Assembly: GCA_025449115.1 (NCBI GenBank)
Contig: JAHLKC010000143.1
Location: forward strand, 1-64,000
Length of the DNA: 64,000 nt
Reading direction: 5' to 3'
Source: Chytridium lagenaria
Taxonomy: Eukaryota > Chytridiomycota > Chytridiomycetes > Chytridiales > Chytridiaceae
Shown here: piece by piece, positions 16,145 through 27,844 of the stretch
Layout: each line of letters starts with the position of its first letter
How positions within the stretch are numbered: the stretch's first letter is position 1
Program-made: the position numbers and the translations under genes
Notes under the pieces: model-generated
What the model was told of the DNA's origin: nothing
Seen by the model: only the letters and a program-made list of their open reading frames with translations
Database searches by the model: none

Positions 16145-17534
16145 ATGATTTCGTCACTTATCAAGTTGAACGCTCTGCTCTCCATCGTCTCTTCTGTGGC
16201 AATGGCGTCGCCCGGTGCCTCGTCCTCAACCTAATCCTCAACCCAACTGTCTTGCGGACTTGATCCACGCGCATGGACTTGAACGAAGGGACTTGATGAG
16301 GAGAGCGGAGGAAGGTGCTGCGTTTGGATACAGTGGTGAGTTATTATCACCCCCCTTCACGCTTCTTTGCAACATATTAACAATTTCGTCATCCCTGCAG
16401 GCGTTGACGGTCCTCGAACCTGGCTCCCCACCGAAGTCTGCCAAGCGGGCGAATTCCAATCTCCCATCGATTTTATCGGTGAAGCTCTCACGTCGCCTAC
16501 CAATCCCAAGGTTCAGTGGCAGCCGATCGTGGAGGCGCCTTTTAACATTGTAAACAACGGCCATACCGTTCAAGTCAACGTCCCAGAGGACAAGTTGAAC
16601 TTAATGGCCACAGACCAGATTGATGGTCAGCAGTACACGTTGAGGCAGTTCCATTTCCATAGTCCTTCGGAGCATCATATTGATGGGAAATGTAAGTTTT
16701 CGATCCCTTCCCTATGTCTCCGTTATTTTGATTGAAGCGCTTATGGTTTAACATGCCTTTTCTTCTCTTTAGATTTCCCGCTTGAAGTTCACTTTGTGCA
16801 TATGAACGCGGCAAACCAGATCAATGTTGTTGGCGCGCTTTTCGACTTCAGCGATAACGAGACCAACCCTTTCCTCAACGTTGTCGAGAATGCTGTAAGC
16901 ATCCCTTCCCCCTCCTATTGCTCTTTTCTTTCTATTGTTCTTTCATCTCTTCAACGAGCCTAACCAAATTCCCCTTATTTTAGTTCCCCACCCAAAAAGA
17001 CACCTCCATGACCATCTCCCGTATGGACCTCACCTTTGCCAAAGATTTCCTTGCCGCCTCCCCCTTCTACACCTACTCTGGCTCCCTCACCACCCCGCCC
17101 TGTAGCGAAGGCGTCCTCTGGACAGTTGCTAAGAAGCCCATGCCGATCACCATGGCACAGTTCAGGAAGGTGCAACAGGCTATTGAATTTAACGCTAGGC
17201 TGGTGCAGAACAATAAGGGGGCTACGGCAAAGATTGTGGCGGCTGCAGGTGGAAAGGTCGAGGGGGGAAGACGGAGGTCAAGCCTGCAAAGCCCGCTGCG
17301 GAGGTGAAGCCTGCTACCGAAGTGAAACCGGCGACTGAGATCAAACCTGCTACTGAAGTGAAGCCGGCGACTGAGGTTAAACCTGCCACTGAAGTGAAGC
17401 CGGCGACTGAGGTGAAGCCTGCGACTGAAGTCGTGGCGCCAGCTGTAGCTCCAGCTCCAGCGTCTGAGTTTGAGCCTGTTGCCGGATTTGTGGGTGATGC
17501 GGATGAAGAGAATGAGGATGAGGATGAAGAGTAA
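16145..17534 (+). CDS. Secreted alpha-carbonic anhydrase with repeat tail
   Basis: Interconverts CO2 and bicarbonate. The N-terminus MISSLIKLNALLSIVSSVAM is a signal peptide, so the enzyme is extracellular or wall-associated. Exons are 16145-16335, 16401-16691, 16773-16894 and 16984-17534. The alpha-class zinc site is complete: QFHFHSPSEHH supplies two His and LEVHFVH the third. The substrate-pocket segment SLTTPPCSEGV carries the conserved Thr. After the domain comes a tandem KPATEV array and an acidic end (DADEENEDEDEE). Two apparent one-base deletions shift the frame: near 16212, just after the signal peptide, and near 17265 in the run GGGGGGAAG, immediately before the repeat tail. The zinc-site core itself is uninterrupted apart from introns. 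Confidence 0.93.
17304..17432 (+). repeat. KPATEV-encoding 18-bp tandem repeat
   Basis: About seven consecutive copies of an 18-base unit encode KPATEV or KPATEI. Synonymous differences such as CCT/CCG and ACC/ACT alternate between neighbours, suggesting expansion in blocks of two units. The array forms a low-complexity linker after the catalytic domain. Confidence 0.85.
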
Positions 17535-17972
17535 TGATAATCATGATTCCAATGAACCTTTCAAACCTTTCGTGTAATCATTTTGCATTCTTTTCTTTCT
17601 CTTTTGTAAATGTAAATATTCAAAAAAATCCATTTTCAATGCTTTAATGAGTCTTTTTATGCATTCTTTTCACGCTCCAGTTTTTTCTACTCATTTTTTT
17701 TTTTATATGTATTAAAATGCATCATTTTAATATGATTTTATTTACCTCGAAAAACTAGGAGTTGTATTCACTCTTCTTGTTGAACTTTTCTTTTTTTTAC
17801 TTCTCCTTTTAATAATAAAAAACAAATGCTCTCTACTTTCTTTCATTTATCAAATCCATTTATAAAACAGTAAAGGGATAATAAAAGTTGATAAACACAG
17901 CATAAAAGGAGATAACGAGGCCTTGAAACGAAAAGCAAAAACCGGTCAATGAACAGAAAACGATGAGATGAA
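17535..17972. other. Convergent 3' intergenic region
   Basis: T-rich after the carbonic anhydrase stop and A-rich towards the convergent minus-strand GST gene. It fits two overlapping 3' flanks; no further feature was seen. Confidence 0.5.
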
Positions 17973-19191
17973 TCATAATTTCGCCGCCTTCTTTGCAGGC
18001 CTCACCAAATACCCCTTCCTCGGAAAATGCACAACAGTCTCCACGTCCCCACTATTAACCCTCACCGCAATCCTGCCTTCATCCACCACAACAACCCCTC
18101 CAACTACCGGCACTTTTCCATAATCCTCTGGCACAATTGATACAATATCCCCAACCTTCACCTCCAAAAATGCACCCTTTGTCGTCTTCAATGGAGCGAT
18201 GACACCCTCCCGAGCAGAGGTCTTCCCGTTCTTGGCCTTGGCGATCGCAAGCGCATCCGCTTCGCTCATCTTCGTGGCGAGCGCAGTACCGCGACGACCG
18301 CCCGTAAGTTCGTCAAGCGCTTTCACCCACTTTACAACATGCGGAAAGTTCTCGGCGGTCATCCAGGCTTGCTTTTCTGTCACCACAATCTTGTTCATGA
18401 ACCACGGGCACATGGCTGCATGAATATCTGCAAGAGTAGCGTTGGGTTGGTCTATGGTCATGCATCAGATCTTCTGCTTAAGTAATAATTGACTCACCAA
18501 ACAACCAGCCTGTCTTGGACGAGGCAAGAGCTGTTTTCGAGGCTCGTGATAGCGGCACGGACTTGTTCACGGAAAAAAGGACGAGCAGCTTGCGCGGCTT
18601 GAACATTAATCTTATGACCGCTCATCTTTGCACGGTCTTCAATGAACGAGGGGTCGAGAAGCTCGAACGGGAGGAGCGAGCTAGCGGGCTATTGAACGAT
18701 AACGTAAAGAAATGGGTTGGTACATGCTTTTCACCGACATCAACACAGCAAACAGCTTCTTAAACGAAACTCACTGGAAATATAAACTTCCCATTCCAAA
18801 CGTCCATTGCCTCTTCCAACAACTTCCCACCAGGCAAGTTCACCCTGAGCGATGGCTCAGGGAACCTTTTCTCAATTTCATCCAAGATCAACGCTGTGTC
18901 GCAGTACACGTCCGCGCCAATCTGAAGAATAGGAATACGGCGGTAACCGCCAGTCACAGCACTTGTGACAGGTCGAGGCTGAAGGGTTGTTTAGAAAATG
19001 GGGGAGCAGGAGGGAGTTACCAAAACATTGCTCACGAGGACAGCCCTGTAGGGGATCTTTTTAAGCTCCAGAGCCCATATTATCTTGCGGGCGTAGGGGG
19101 AGTCGTAGTAGTAGTGCTGCGAGGGGTGTTAGAGATGCGTCAAAGGGGGTAGAGGGTTCAGTGACCGTACCAAGAGGAGCTCGTCACCCAT
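17973..19191 (-). CDS. Glutathione S-transferase-like protein
   Basis: Five exons: 19191-19171, 19116-19021, 18978-18775, about 18665-18500, and 18451-17973. The tiny first exon encodes MGDELLL. The thioredoxin-like N-domain reads HYYYDSPYARKIIWALELK, then YRRIPILQIGADVYCDTALI, which matches the cis-Pro and glutathione-contact strand and the Asp/Thr helix cap of the GST fold. The helical C-domain contains LADIHAAMCPWF. A further lysine-rich C-terminal extension of about 90 residues (GDIVSIVPEDYGKVPVVGG) resembles the tail of fungal GSTs of unassigned class. Near 18520 the conserved TGWLFG frame is offset by one base from the preceding helix. The substrate is unknown; the likely role is cytosolic conjugation or detoxification. 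Confidence 0.85.
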
Positions 19192-20691
19192 TGTTCGGAT
19201 AAATGAAAATAAATATTTATTTGAGAGTTTCAATTCACCCGATGGTCAGAAGTCATATTCGGTGAGTTGATCGCGCCTTGGATCGCGCCTATGTCAACTA
19301 CGTGTCGTTTTGTGATTATCTGATTTGCCAAAGTAGGGCGATCGGTCGTAGGATCCTTTATCACTTTTGACATTACACGGAATGTTTTTATTACAAAGGA
19401 TTTATCAAGGTAAGCGTCTTTATGAATGTGTTATCAATATATCGCCGCACATACATATACGTGTTTGGGATGAACCTAGCGTTAGTATAAACTTGATGGT
19501 TAAGCAACTTAAGTTTGTTATTTTTGAGTATGGACAGATATTGAATGAGGATAAGGCTCCCTTCCGGACAAGAATCAGTTGTCCATAGACATTGACAGGG
19601 CCCGACACAACTTAAATGAAGCATGCGCAGAGACCCTTTTAAAATAGTTTTACACAGCGTTTCACTGTTGACGTTTTTATGTAACGTGAAGCCGCAACAT
19701 TAGCATAATCCTAACCGTAAGGTCATTGAAACCATATCATATGTTATCACCAAACCAGCCACAGGAATCATTCCTCGCATAATGTCCCTGTCCATCTTGG
19801 ATTCACTGCGTCATTCTTCTCATCCACAAGCATGACTGACGCGAAAAAACCATTTGTCCTCTTCTTCGACTCTGTGTTCAACTTTATGTTGTTTCGGATG
19901 AAAGGACGTTGTTGAAATGTGTGAATGAGCGTCGAGTTGGATGATTTTTATGGGTCAAATGTCTGTCGCGTGTATAGGCAATATCTGCGTGCAGATAACC
20001 CTAACAACCTTTTCCGGTTTTTGCAGACCGACTCACCTGAAGTAGTTCTTTTTTTTCTTCCTTCTGTCTTGGAATGGTCTGAGAAAGGATTTTGTTTTTT
20101 GTCACCATCATCTAAACTCTGAGATTTATGCATCAACGCTTTCAACTTGCCTTGTTCTTCATTGCTAAATAGAATGCCGTAACTCCCGCCTCACTTATGA
20201 CGCAAACAAGACAAAAAATCCTCAGTTTTAAAAAAAGTCGCATACGAAATAAAACCCACATAAATAACAATAAAAAAAGACATAACCGGACGACACATCT
20301 CCCAACCTCACAAACAACCCAACAGATAATAACAATAAAACAGCTTTAAACAAGATTCCGAATAAAGAAAGAGGCAACTACACAGTGTCGATAAAACACA
20401 CGGATAAAGAGATGAATACGGAAAAAAAAATAGCTTCAACAGCAACCGGTCTAGCGATACCGACGAAAACAGAGAAAAAAAAAAGGCAGCATAGACAATC
20501 AAAGAAGAGCACTTAGAAAAGGTCGAACAAACAATGTAAAAGAAAATAAAGAGTTAAACGTAAAAGACGCAAAGAACAAAAAAGACAGAAAAAAAGAGGT
20601 TACCCCTCAAAAGAACAAAGGGAAAGAAAAAAGGAACGCGAGTCGCTTAAAACAAATAAAAAATCGTTAAAGACGCGGTAACCAAATATTC
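19192..20691. other. Intergenic region with A-rich right half
   Basis: 19192-20150 is mixed sequence with only chance frames. 20200-20690 is purine/A-rich on the plus strand, that is T-rich on the sense strand of the minus-strand gene ending at 20692, in line with the 3' flanks of other genes in this window. No RNA gene or repeat family was recognised. Confidence 0.5.
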
Positions 20692-23600
20692 TCACAAAGC
20701 CGTCACCCCTCCCCCAAGTCCATCGCTCTTCCTCCTCCGCCCTCTCGTCACCCTATGCCCCATCCCAGAACTCGAGGTAGAAGTCGACGCCGGCGACCCA
20801 GGTGCGCTCCAACCGCCTCCTCTAAAGCCACAAGAAACGGTGTTTCCTCTTTGCCTTCACCCTTCCCTCCCCCGCTCTTCCTCCCGCTCCCAGTAGGCCC
20901 TACCGCTAAAGTAGTCTTCACCCCAGCCAGCATCCCACTCGCACCCCCAAAGGCCTCTACCATCGCATCCCTCCAATTTCCCGAATTCCTCGATACCGGT
21001 GTGGGTGACGCCGCCGCAGGCGTTCCAGGCTCCTTCACCGTTCGATCGACCGCTGCAATACAAGACGCCGGAAACATCCCCACCTTTTTAGTTGTCACAT
21101 TCACACCACGACACCACCCATCCTCAAATCGCTCTAATACCCTCACCATATCTCCAATACTCAAAGCAATCTCTTCCTTCCTCCATCCCGGCGAAAACGC
21201 CACCTCCACAACCCATGCGTACCTCCACCTACATCACTCATCCCCTCCACCTCCCCAACACTCCCCAGAGCCGTCGACGCTCTCCGACTCACAGGTGACG
21301 CGGTTCTCGACGCCCTCAGACTTCCCGGTGACGACGTCCGTGAAACCGACGAAGTCCTCCCCGGCGTCACAATCGATTCGGTCGACGTTGTCCTTAATCT
21401 TCGTCGATGCGTCGCAGTCTTGGGTGTAGCATCGTCATCCACCCTCGTGAGGGATGTCGACCGTTTCGTTTCCAACGACGCCACCACCGATGCCACACGT
21501 GACGCTCGAGGCGAGGAAGGAAGTGACGCGGGTTCAGGTACCGATCCAACAATTCTATCATCACTCGCGATCGTCGCCGCTACCGACGTAAACGATAACC
21601 TTTCCTTAACAAACGACCACCGCGCGGGGTGTCTCCTCATCCTCATCATTTCCTTTATCCCATGCCTTCCTCACAGCGTCAATCCCGCTTCCCATCGACA
21701 AAGGCCGCGGACGTGCCCCAACGATCGGTAATGATGTTGTAGCGGGTGATGATGAGGTTGAAGTTGTCGATATGGAGGCTTCCGATGACGTGTCGTCACT
21801 GTCGTCTTCGCCGTCTTGATTCACCTTAATACCACGGCTTCCGACGCTAACAGACCGTTTAAGTGCTGTCCCAACGGTGGCCGACGCGATGAGGACATCA
21901 GCAAGCGCCTCACCGGCTTCGATCGTAGGGACGATATGCTCCTTCTTGGACTCATCTGCTACGGTTGCGGCAGTCACGGAGGCGATTCTCCTCCTAACAA
22001 TCCCTTCTTCCGTAGTGACTCTCGTTACAACTGATGGTCTTTTTTCCTCTACAATCGACGGCTTCTTCTCCTCTTTCCTCTCTACGATGGTCGGTCTCTT
22101 ATCCTCTATTCTCTCAACAACCGACGCCCTCTTTTCTTCTCTCCTCTCCACAACCGACGCCCTCTTCTGCTCTCTCCTCTCCACAACTGACGGCCTCTTC
22201 TCCTCCCCACGCCTTTCCCCCAAACTCCTCTCCCCCCTCTTCTCATCAAAAATCTCCAAAACCTTCTCCACAGTCCCCGCCCTCTCTACAACCCTCTCCA
22301 CCTTCTCCACCTTCCTCACCTCCGGCGCCTCCACAACCTTCACCACTTCCTTGACAACCGACATTGCACGGCCCCTCGCATTCGCCACCTCCTCCGTAGC
22401 ATTGATCCGTGCCACAACCACACTAGGCCGTGCCACCGTCTCCCAGTTCGCAACCATCGAGAGAACTCGTGACGACCGTTTCGATGGAGGGGTCGAGATA
22501 GGGGTTGTGGAGGGGGTTGTGGAGGGAGTTATTGGTGGAACATGGAGCTTTTGATCTGTGACGGGTTTAGTGAGGACGGCTTCTGAGGGACGGGCTTGAC
22601 GGGCTTGACGGGTTCCTCTTTGGGCGGTAGTGGTGATGGCTGATTTTTCCTCAACGCTTTTCTGTATCGATGAGGCAGAGGACGCAGTGACGGGTGACTC
22701 ACACTTGTCAACAGCAGTGGAGGCCTCCATTCCCTCCCAATACCGGAACAGCATTCTCGGTTCTAAGCTGGATCATCCTCCTTCTCCTCTGTCCTCTCCT
22801 CCACAATATTCCCCACCTCCGTGACTTTTGCTTTTACCTCCACGTCCTTCTCAACCTTCCTAGTTACAATCCCACTCGGTATTGGTGACATATGGGTGAC
22901 CCCGCTGTTGTTCTCGACGTCAACGTCCCAAACCTCGCTTCCTCAATCCACTCTCCCCCGAATCTCCTATCCCTCCAGACTTCTCGTCTTCGGAAAGCCT
23001 CGCTTCCAAAGTTTTATCCTCCTTGAAATATCTATCTTCCGCTACCCACCAATCTTTCTCTCCTCAACTCTTCCTTCCACTCCCCCAGCCTTCCATTCTT
23101 CCCTATCTCTCACCTCATCTCCACTCGTCTCCAACCCCTTCCCATCTCTCATCTCCACAACCACACTCTTCCCCTCCCCTCCATCTCTCTCCCTTCCACT
23201 CAATCCCCACTCCCCAACCTTCTTCTCAACCTCCGGCGATCCCGACGACGCAACAGTCGCCAACGCAACACTCTCCACATCCTCCTCCTCCCCCCAAACA
23301 ACCTCCCCAAAAACCTCCTCCAACAGGCGACTTCCTCTCCCCCTTCTCGCAAACCACGACATCTTTCTCCCCAAACTCCCACTAGGGCTCACAAGCGGCG
23401 ACACATCACACTCTCCTCATCATCCCCCAAACCCCCTCATCCTCCATCGCCCGACTCGCCGGGAAAAAGGCATCTCCCACAGGGAGTGATGACGCTAAAG
23501 TGGCCGCAGAGCTCGAGGGGCTTGACCCCGTTTCGCTTCCTCTTTCATCACAGTGTCCGCTGATTCACGTTTCATGGCGGATTTCAACGGGCTCTTCGGT

Positions 23601-25273
23601 GCATCCGTAAAAGTGGCGGGTGGTGCACCAACAAGTCCATCCACCTCTACGGCAGACGATGTGGTACGTTGACTCGGCCTTCGTCTCCGCTTCGGAGGTT
23701 CATATCGTCTGCGCCATTCTCCACCATCATAGACGAAGCGCCTAAAGATCCAGCTCGAGACAATGAGGAGCCTGTTGAGATTCGTCGCGGGTCGACGGTG
23801 ACAATAGGTCCGATGAACGATGCGGCAACGAGTTCAGGGTCAACTGAGAATTTCATCGAAGTGCGATCAATACATGTATCAAGAGATGCGGTGGAAGTTT
23901 CGTCGTCGTGGGTGTTTCGCCATGTTGCAAAGACGGAGGAGGTGGAAGAGGAGGTTGTGGGACGAGTTCGTGTGTCGATACGTTTTGGTTGGACGTAAGG
24001 GAGGGTTGGGTTAAGGGTTGTAGCGGAATGGTAGTGTGGAGATGGGGCTTGAGGACGGGTAAGGGTTTTATCGTCATCATCAGCAGTGGAGGTGATGAGG
24101 AATTGGTCGCTTGGACGAATATCGTCTGTGTCGACGCTATCAAGGTCTGGAATGCCTTCGATGGTGACGTGGACGGCCGAGGAGGGGTCGTCGTTAGGAA
24201 AATCACGGATGTAGCCTCCATCTGATCCAGAAATGACAGAAACGACAGAGGAGAATCCGCCAACGGAGGAAGCAGTGGCACCTCTCTTCATAACGGGTGG
24301 GGCGTTGTCGTTTTCCAATGAGTCGTCTGTGCCGATAGATATTCTTTGAGGAGGGGAGATGAAACCAACGGTTCGAGAGGCAACGGACATTCTAGCGTCA
24401 TCGTCGACGGTTATCACAGGAGGTGGTGGTGACGTGTCTCGATGTGGGACACCATGTGTTCGTGTATTACTCGATGGGTTTCGACCCTTGGACAGGAATG
24501 GGAGCATGGGAAGACGAGTGTTCCAAGGTGGTGGTCTGAAGAGATTTGACGGTGTGTCTGCAGCAAGGTTACTGTTGGTAACCGATGAGTTATATGGCGA
24601 TACGGTGGAAAGTGCGGATGATGTATCGGAAAGTGGTGGTGCGGGTCGGTTTCGGGGAGTGAGGCAGAATTCCACCAGAGGGTGCCCTTGATACAAGGAA
24701 ACCAGCCACCTCTTCCTGCTCTACACGCCGACGCTCCACCTCATCAAGCCTTCCTTTTAACGAGACATCAGGCGATGAAGGATTCGCACCAATCGTGGCC
24801 ATGACGCTCGATGATGTATCCATACCGCTGTCACGAGTTCTTGAAGACGACGATGTGAGGTTCCCACTAAACAATTCATCCCCTCTCGCCTTTTCCCTAA
24901 GCATGCCACGACGGTACATGCAAACAGCGATGACGATGACGGCCAACGCTACGGCAAGGATGGCAACAACCAGACCAATAGCCCAGTAAGGAAACCCGTT
25001 GACAGTCCCAGCGTTCAACGATGGGTCCGAAAAGACAATGACATCTGTCGTTGTGAGTCTTTTAGTTGTTGTGGATAATGGGGATGACGTTGATGCAGTG
25101 GGGATGGCGACAATAATGTTGGGGTTGAAGGTGACGGTGGCTCCTGGTCCTCCTGGTGGTACGGAGATGGTGTTGACTGTTATAAGGGATGTGGGGATGG
25201 AGCCTAGCCCTGAAAATGGGGAGGATGTCGGAAGGTTGATGGTAATAGCGATAATGTTGGTCTGTTGCGCCAT
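20692..25273 (-). CDS. Single-pass membrane protein with C-terminal SH3 domain
   Basis: Starts at ATG 25273 (MAQQTNIIAITINLPTSS). A Ser/Thr/Pro-rich ectodomain of about 80 residues is followed by one transmembrane helix (WAIGLVVAILAVALAVIVI), then MYRRGMLREK, a basic stop-transfer signal. A cytoplasmic Ser-rich disordered region of over 1,000 residues carries a tandem repeat at 22016-22206. Near the C-terminus an SH3 domain reads EEIALSIGDMVRVLERFEDG, then W and GMFPASCI, with the usual ALYxF-like start blurred by an indel. The frame changes several times (near 24690, 23050, 21640 and 21215). The layout, short ectodomain, TM and distal SH3, resembles fungal polarity or osmosensing adaptors of the Fus1/Sho1 type by architecture, not by homology that I can show. 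Likely a plasma-membrane scaffold recruiting Pro-rich partners. Confidence 0.75.
22016..22206 (-). repeat. 33-bp tandem repeat encoding KRxSVVERxEE
   Basis: About six units of 33 bases inside the SH3-protein gene encode an 11-residue motif, KRASVVERREE with variants KRPTIVERKEE and KKPSIVEEKRP. The highly charged repeat is predicted to form a single alpha helix or weak coiled coil. Copies are diverged at silent and some replacement sites, so the array is not brand new. Confidence 0.8.
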
Positions 25274-26227
25274 GACTGATGGTTTTTTGAGTTGTGAAAA
25301 AGTCGCTAATTCCAAAGTGAAAGGGTTTAGACGCAGAAAGGTCGCTTTATCGTCTCCCTACCCGATGTAAAGGGACGAAACCAAAGCTGATTCAGCCACT
25401 TGCTATGTGTAAAGGCTGAGCCTCCGCCTCCAGTTCTAGCGCAAGGGTCCACGACGTCCACCAGGCAAAAGCAAGGTCTCACTCCTAAACTCCTTCTCGT
25501 TCTAGTACTCCAAGAAGGAAGTCGAGCCCGCCAGTCCTATCCGTTGACTTAAAGAGCCTCTAAAGAGTGGTAGCAGTGTGAGAAGATTCCAGACGATCCT
25601 AGTTTTCCTTACAGTCAGTCTCTCTTGCAACAGTCAACCGACTCTTCTACTCTCCGTAGCCTAGTGCTCACTCGCCTTTCTTTCACACACTCTGGCCAAA
25701 CACTACTTTCAGTCAGTCAGTCAAAGCTTCTTGCTTCCTCCCCAGTTCAATCCCAATATGTGATGATGTGTTCAGCAAAAGTGCAAGCTTTTCTGCTTTT
25801 GGGGGAGTAAGAGAGAGGGGGTTGCTGTTCCACAGTAGTAGTTTCTACCTTTTTTTTTTTTTTCCTTTCTTTTTCTCTAGTTAAATACATGGATGGTATA
25901 TACCCATAAATGCACTTTGTACGACATGAAATATTCATAATTGATTTCTGTGCATTTTATTATTTTAATTTATTTTAATTAATGTCCAATCTTGAGGCTT
26001 TTTTTTAAAGACCGATCAAGCAAGACCCATGAAGACAAACCTTTCACCATCCGACTGACTGACTGACTGGACTGACTATTGCGCCTCCATCCATCATCAA
26101 CAACGTTCAATCATCAAAACAACGAGGCCTCGAACGCATCTGTCGCAAAAGGGCACCACCGTATCAAAGTCTAGGCATTAGACAAAGCCTTATTATAGAA
26201 ACCATACATCAACTAAAAACATCCAAA
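25274..26227. other. Divergent intergenic region
   Basis: Upstream of both the minus-strand SH3 gene and the plus-strand glycosyltransferase-like gene, so it should hold both promoters. It contains a TGACTGACTGACTGGACTGAC stretch near 26050 and a T run near 25850. No gene is supported. Confidence 0.45.
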
Positions 26228-27657
26228 ATGACCCTCCTCCGTAAACTCCTCCGCAACACTCACCAAAAACCTCCCTGCAACCCTCTTCTTCCTCCTCCCA
26301 TCCTCTCCCTCTCCCTCCTCCTTCTCCCAACCCTCCTCCTCATAGACACCAGCTCCCCGCATCATCGAAACTGCACTCCTCCAAACTGATAACGGCGCTG
26401 GGACGCATTGGTTGTAGGTATCACGACCACGGGGAGAGGGCTAGGAGGATGGTGGATGTGGTGGAGAGTGTGTGGAGACAGAGTGTTAGAGTGGATAAAG
26501 TTTATGTCGTTGTTGAGGATGTGGAGATGGTGGGACGCTGGGGAAGGAGGAGGGTTGGGGAGGGGGTGAAGGAACTTGTGGAGACGTTTCCAAGGAAATG
26601 GTTAAATGTGACGGTGAAGGAGAGGGTGAAGCCGAGGTGAGCGATAGCTCTTTTTCTTTTTTTGCGTAGCTAAAGATGAGTAGGGATAAACTGTTGGCTG
26701 CATTAAGCGTGGAAAAGGATCCCAACACCATCATCGTTTTACGTAAGTCATATCCCCATATTCCTATCTAAAAAAGAAACGACAACATTCCAGTTGACGA
26801 CGACATTGTCTACCACCACAACACTGTTCTATCTCTCTCAGCCTCACTCGAACGCCTTCGTTCCGAAGGATGGTACAACCATTACACAATGTTTTGTTTG
26901 CGAGTGTTGGTCGTTCATTGCGGCATCGGACGTTTAGACAGGAAGAGGGAGGGAGCTGTGTGGGATGGGGATAGCAAAGGGAGGGATGGCGGTGACAGTG
27001 GGTCAATTTAAGGGAGGGAAAGGGCTGGCAGACTTTGAGATTGAAGGAGGTGGGGAAGGGAGTGGCAAGTGTATACTGTAAGTTTTTCTGTTCATTTCTA
27101 TTCATTTCGTCCCGCCCGCCCTTTTTCCCTTTTTTTTTTGTCGGTCATCTTTATGGGATAACTCTTTAACACCATTTTTCTCAATCCCTTTTTCCTTATT
27201 ACTAACTTCTAATCTTTTTTCTAATACGAAAAAAACTTACATACATCCCCGTTCTCAGCCGCGACGACATCCACATCTCCGCCTACCTCCATGCCGCCTC
27301 CTACGTCCGCCCCTTTGTCATCCGTCCAATTTCCAACCCCTCATCGCCCGCATCCCCTCCCCCCTCACTAAATCCATTAACCCCGTCTCCACCGCTCTCT
27401 CAATCTGCACCATGTCTCAAGGCAACATTAGTCTAAATTTCGAAATGACGTTTCGAGACGTCACTGATCTCCGCGATCCGTTTCAAACCGTCCGGGTTAT
27501 GCCGAGACCGCCAGAAAGGGTTGTGGAGGAGGTTGTGGAGGAAGACGAGGAGGAGTGGGAGATTCGTGGGGAGGATGTGGTGGATTGGGGGCCTTCGAGG
27601 ACGGCGGATAGGGAACGGGTAATGGAGACGATGACGTCTTTGTTGGATGAGTTGTGA
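26228..27657 (+). CDS. Type II membrane glycosyltransferase-like protein
   Basis: The ATG at 26228 opens a frame with a signal-anchor helix (ILSLSLLLLPTLLLIDT) after a short basic N-terminus, the type II topology of Golgi glycosyltransferases. A later exon encodes DKVYVVVEDVEMVGRW. A spliced segment then reads KDPNTIIVLLDDDIVYHH: a hydrophobic strand ending in a DDD (DxD-type) motif that binds nucleotide-sugar and metal. Downstream at about 27250 RDDIHISAYLHAA matches the conserved DD(I/V)xxSxYL region of such enzymes. The frame is broken several times between 26330 and 27420, so exon structure is only approximate. The C-terminal segment 27412-27657 is acidic. Donor and acceptor are unknown; the family call rests on these two motifs plus topology. 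Confidence 0.6.
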
Positions 27658-27844
27658 GAAAAACAAACAAACAAACCAACAAACAACAAAACAAAAAAAA
27701 ATCTGAGGATACGATTGCTAGGGCTTGCTGTTCTATGGTTTTGAAAAGGAGATATTAGTATGTTGTTATTTATTTCTACAAAATATGTATTTAAAAGTTA
27801 ATCAACACAGAAAAAAAACAGTAACATCGTTTTTGAGATAATAT

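Noticed and set aside
20692..25273. SH3-protein locus as a true pseudogene because of many frame changes
   Set aside because: Equally frequent breaks occur in essential genes across the window, so assembly indels explain them better than loss of this one gene.
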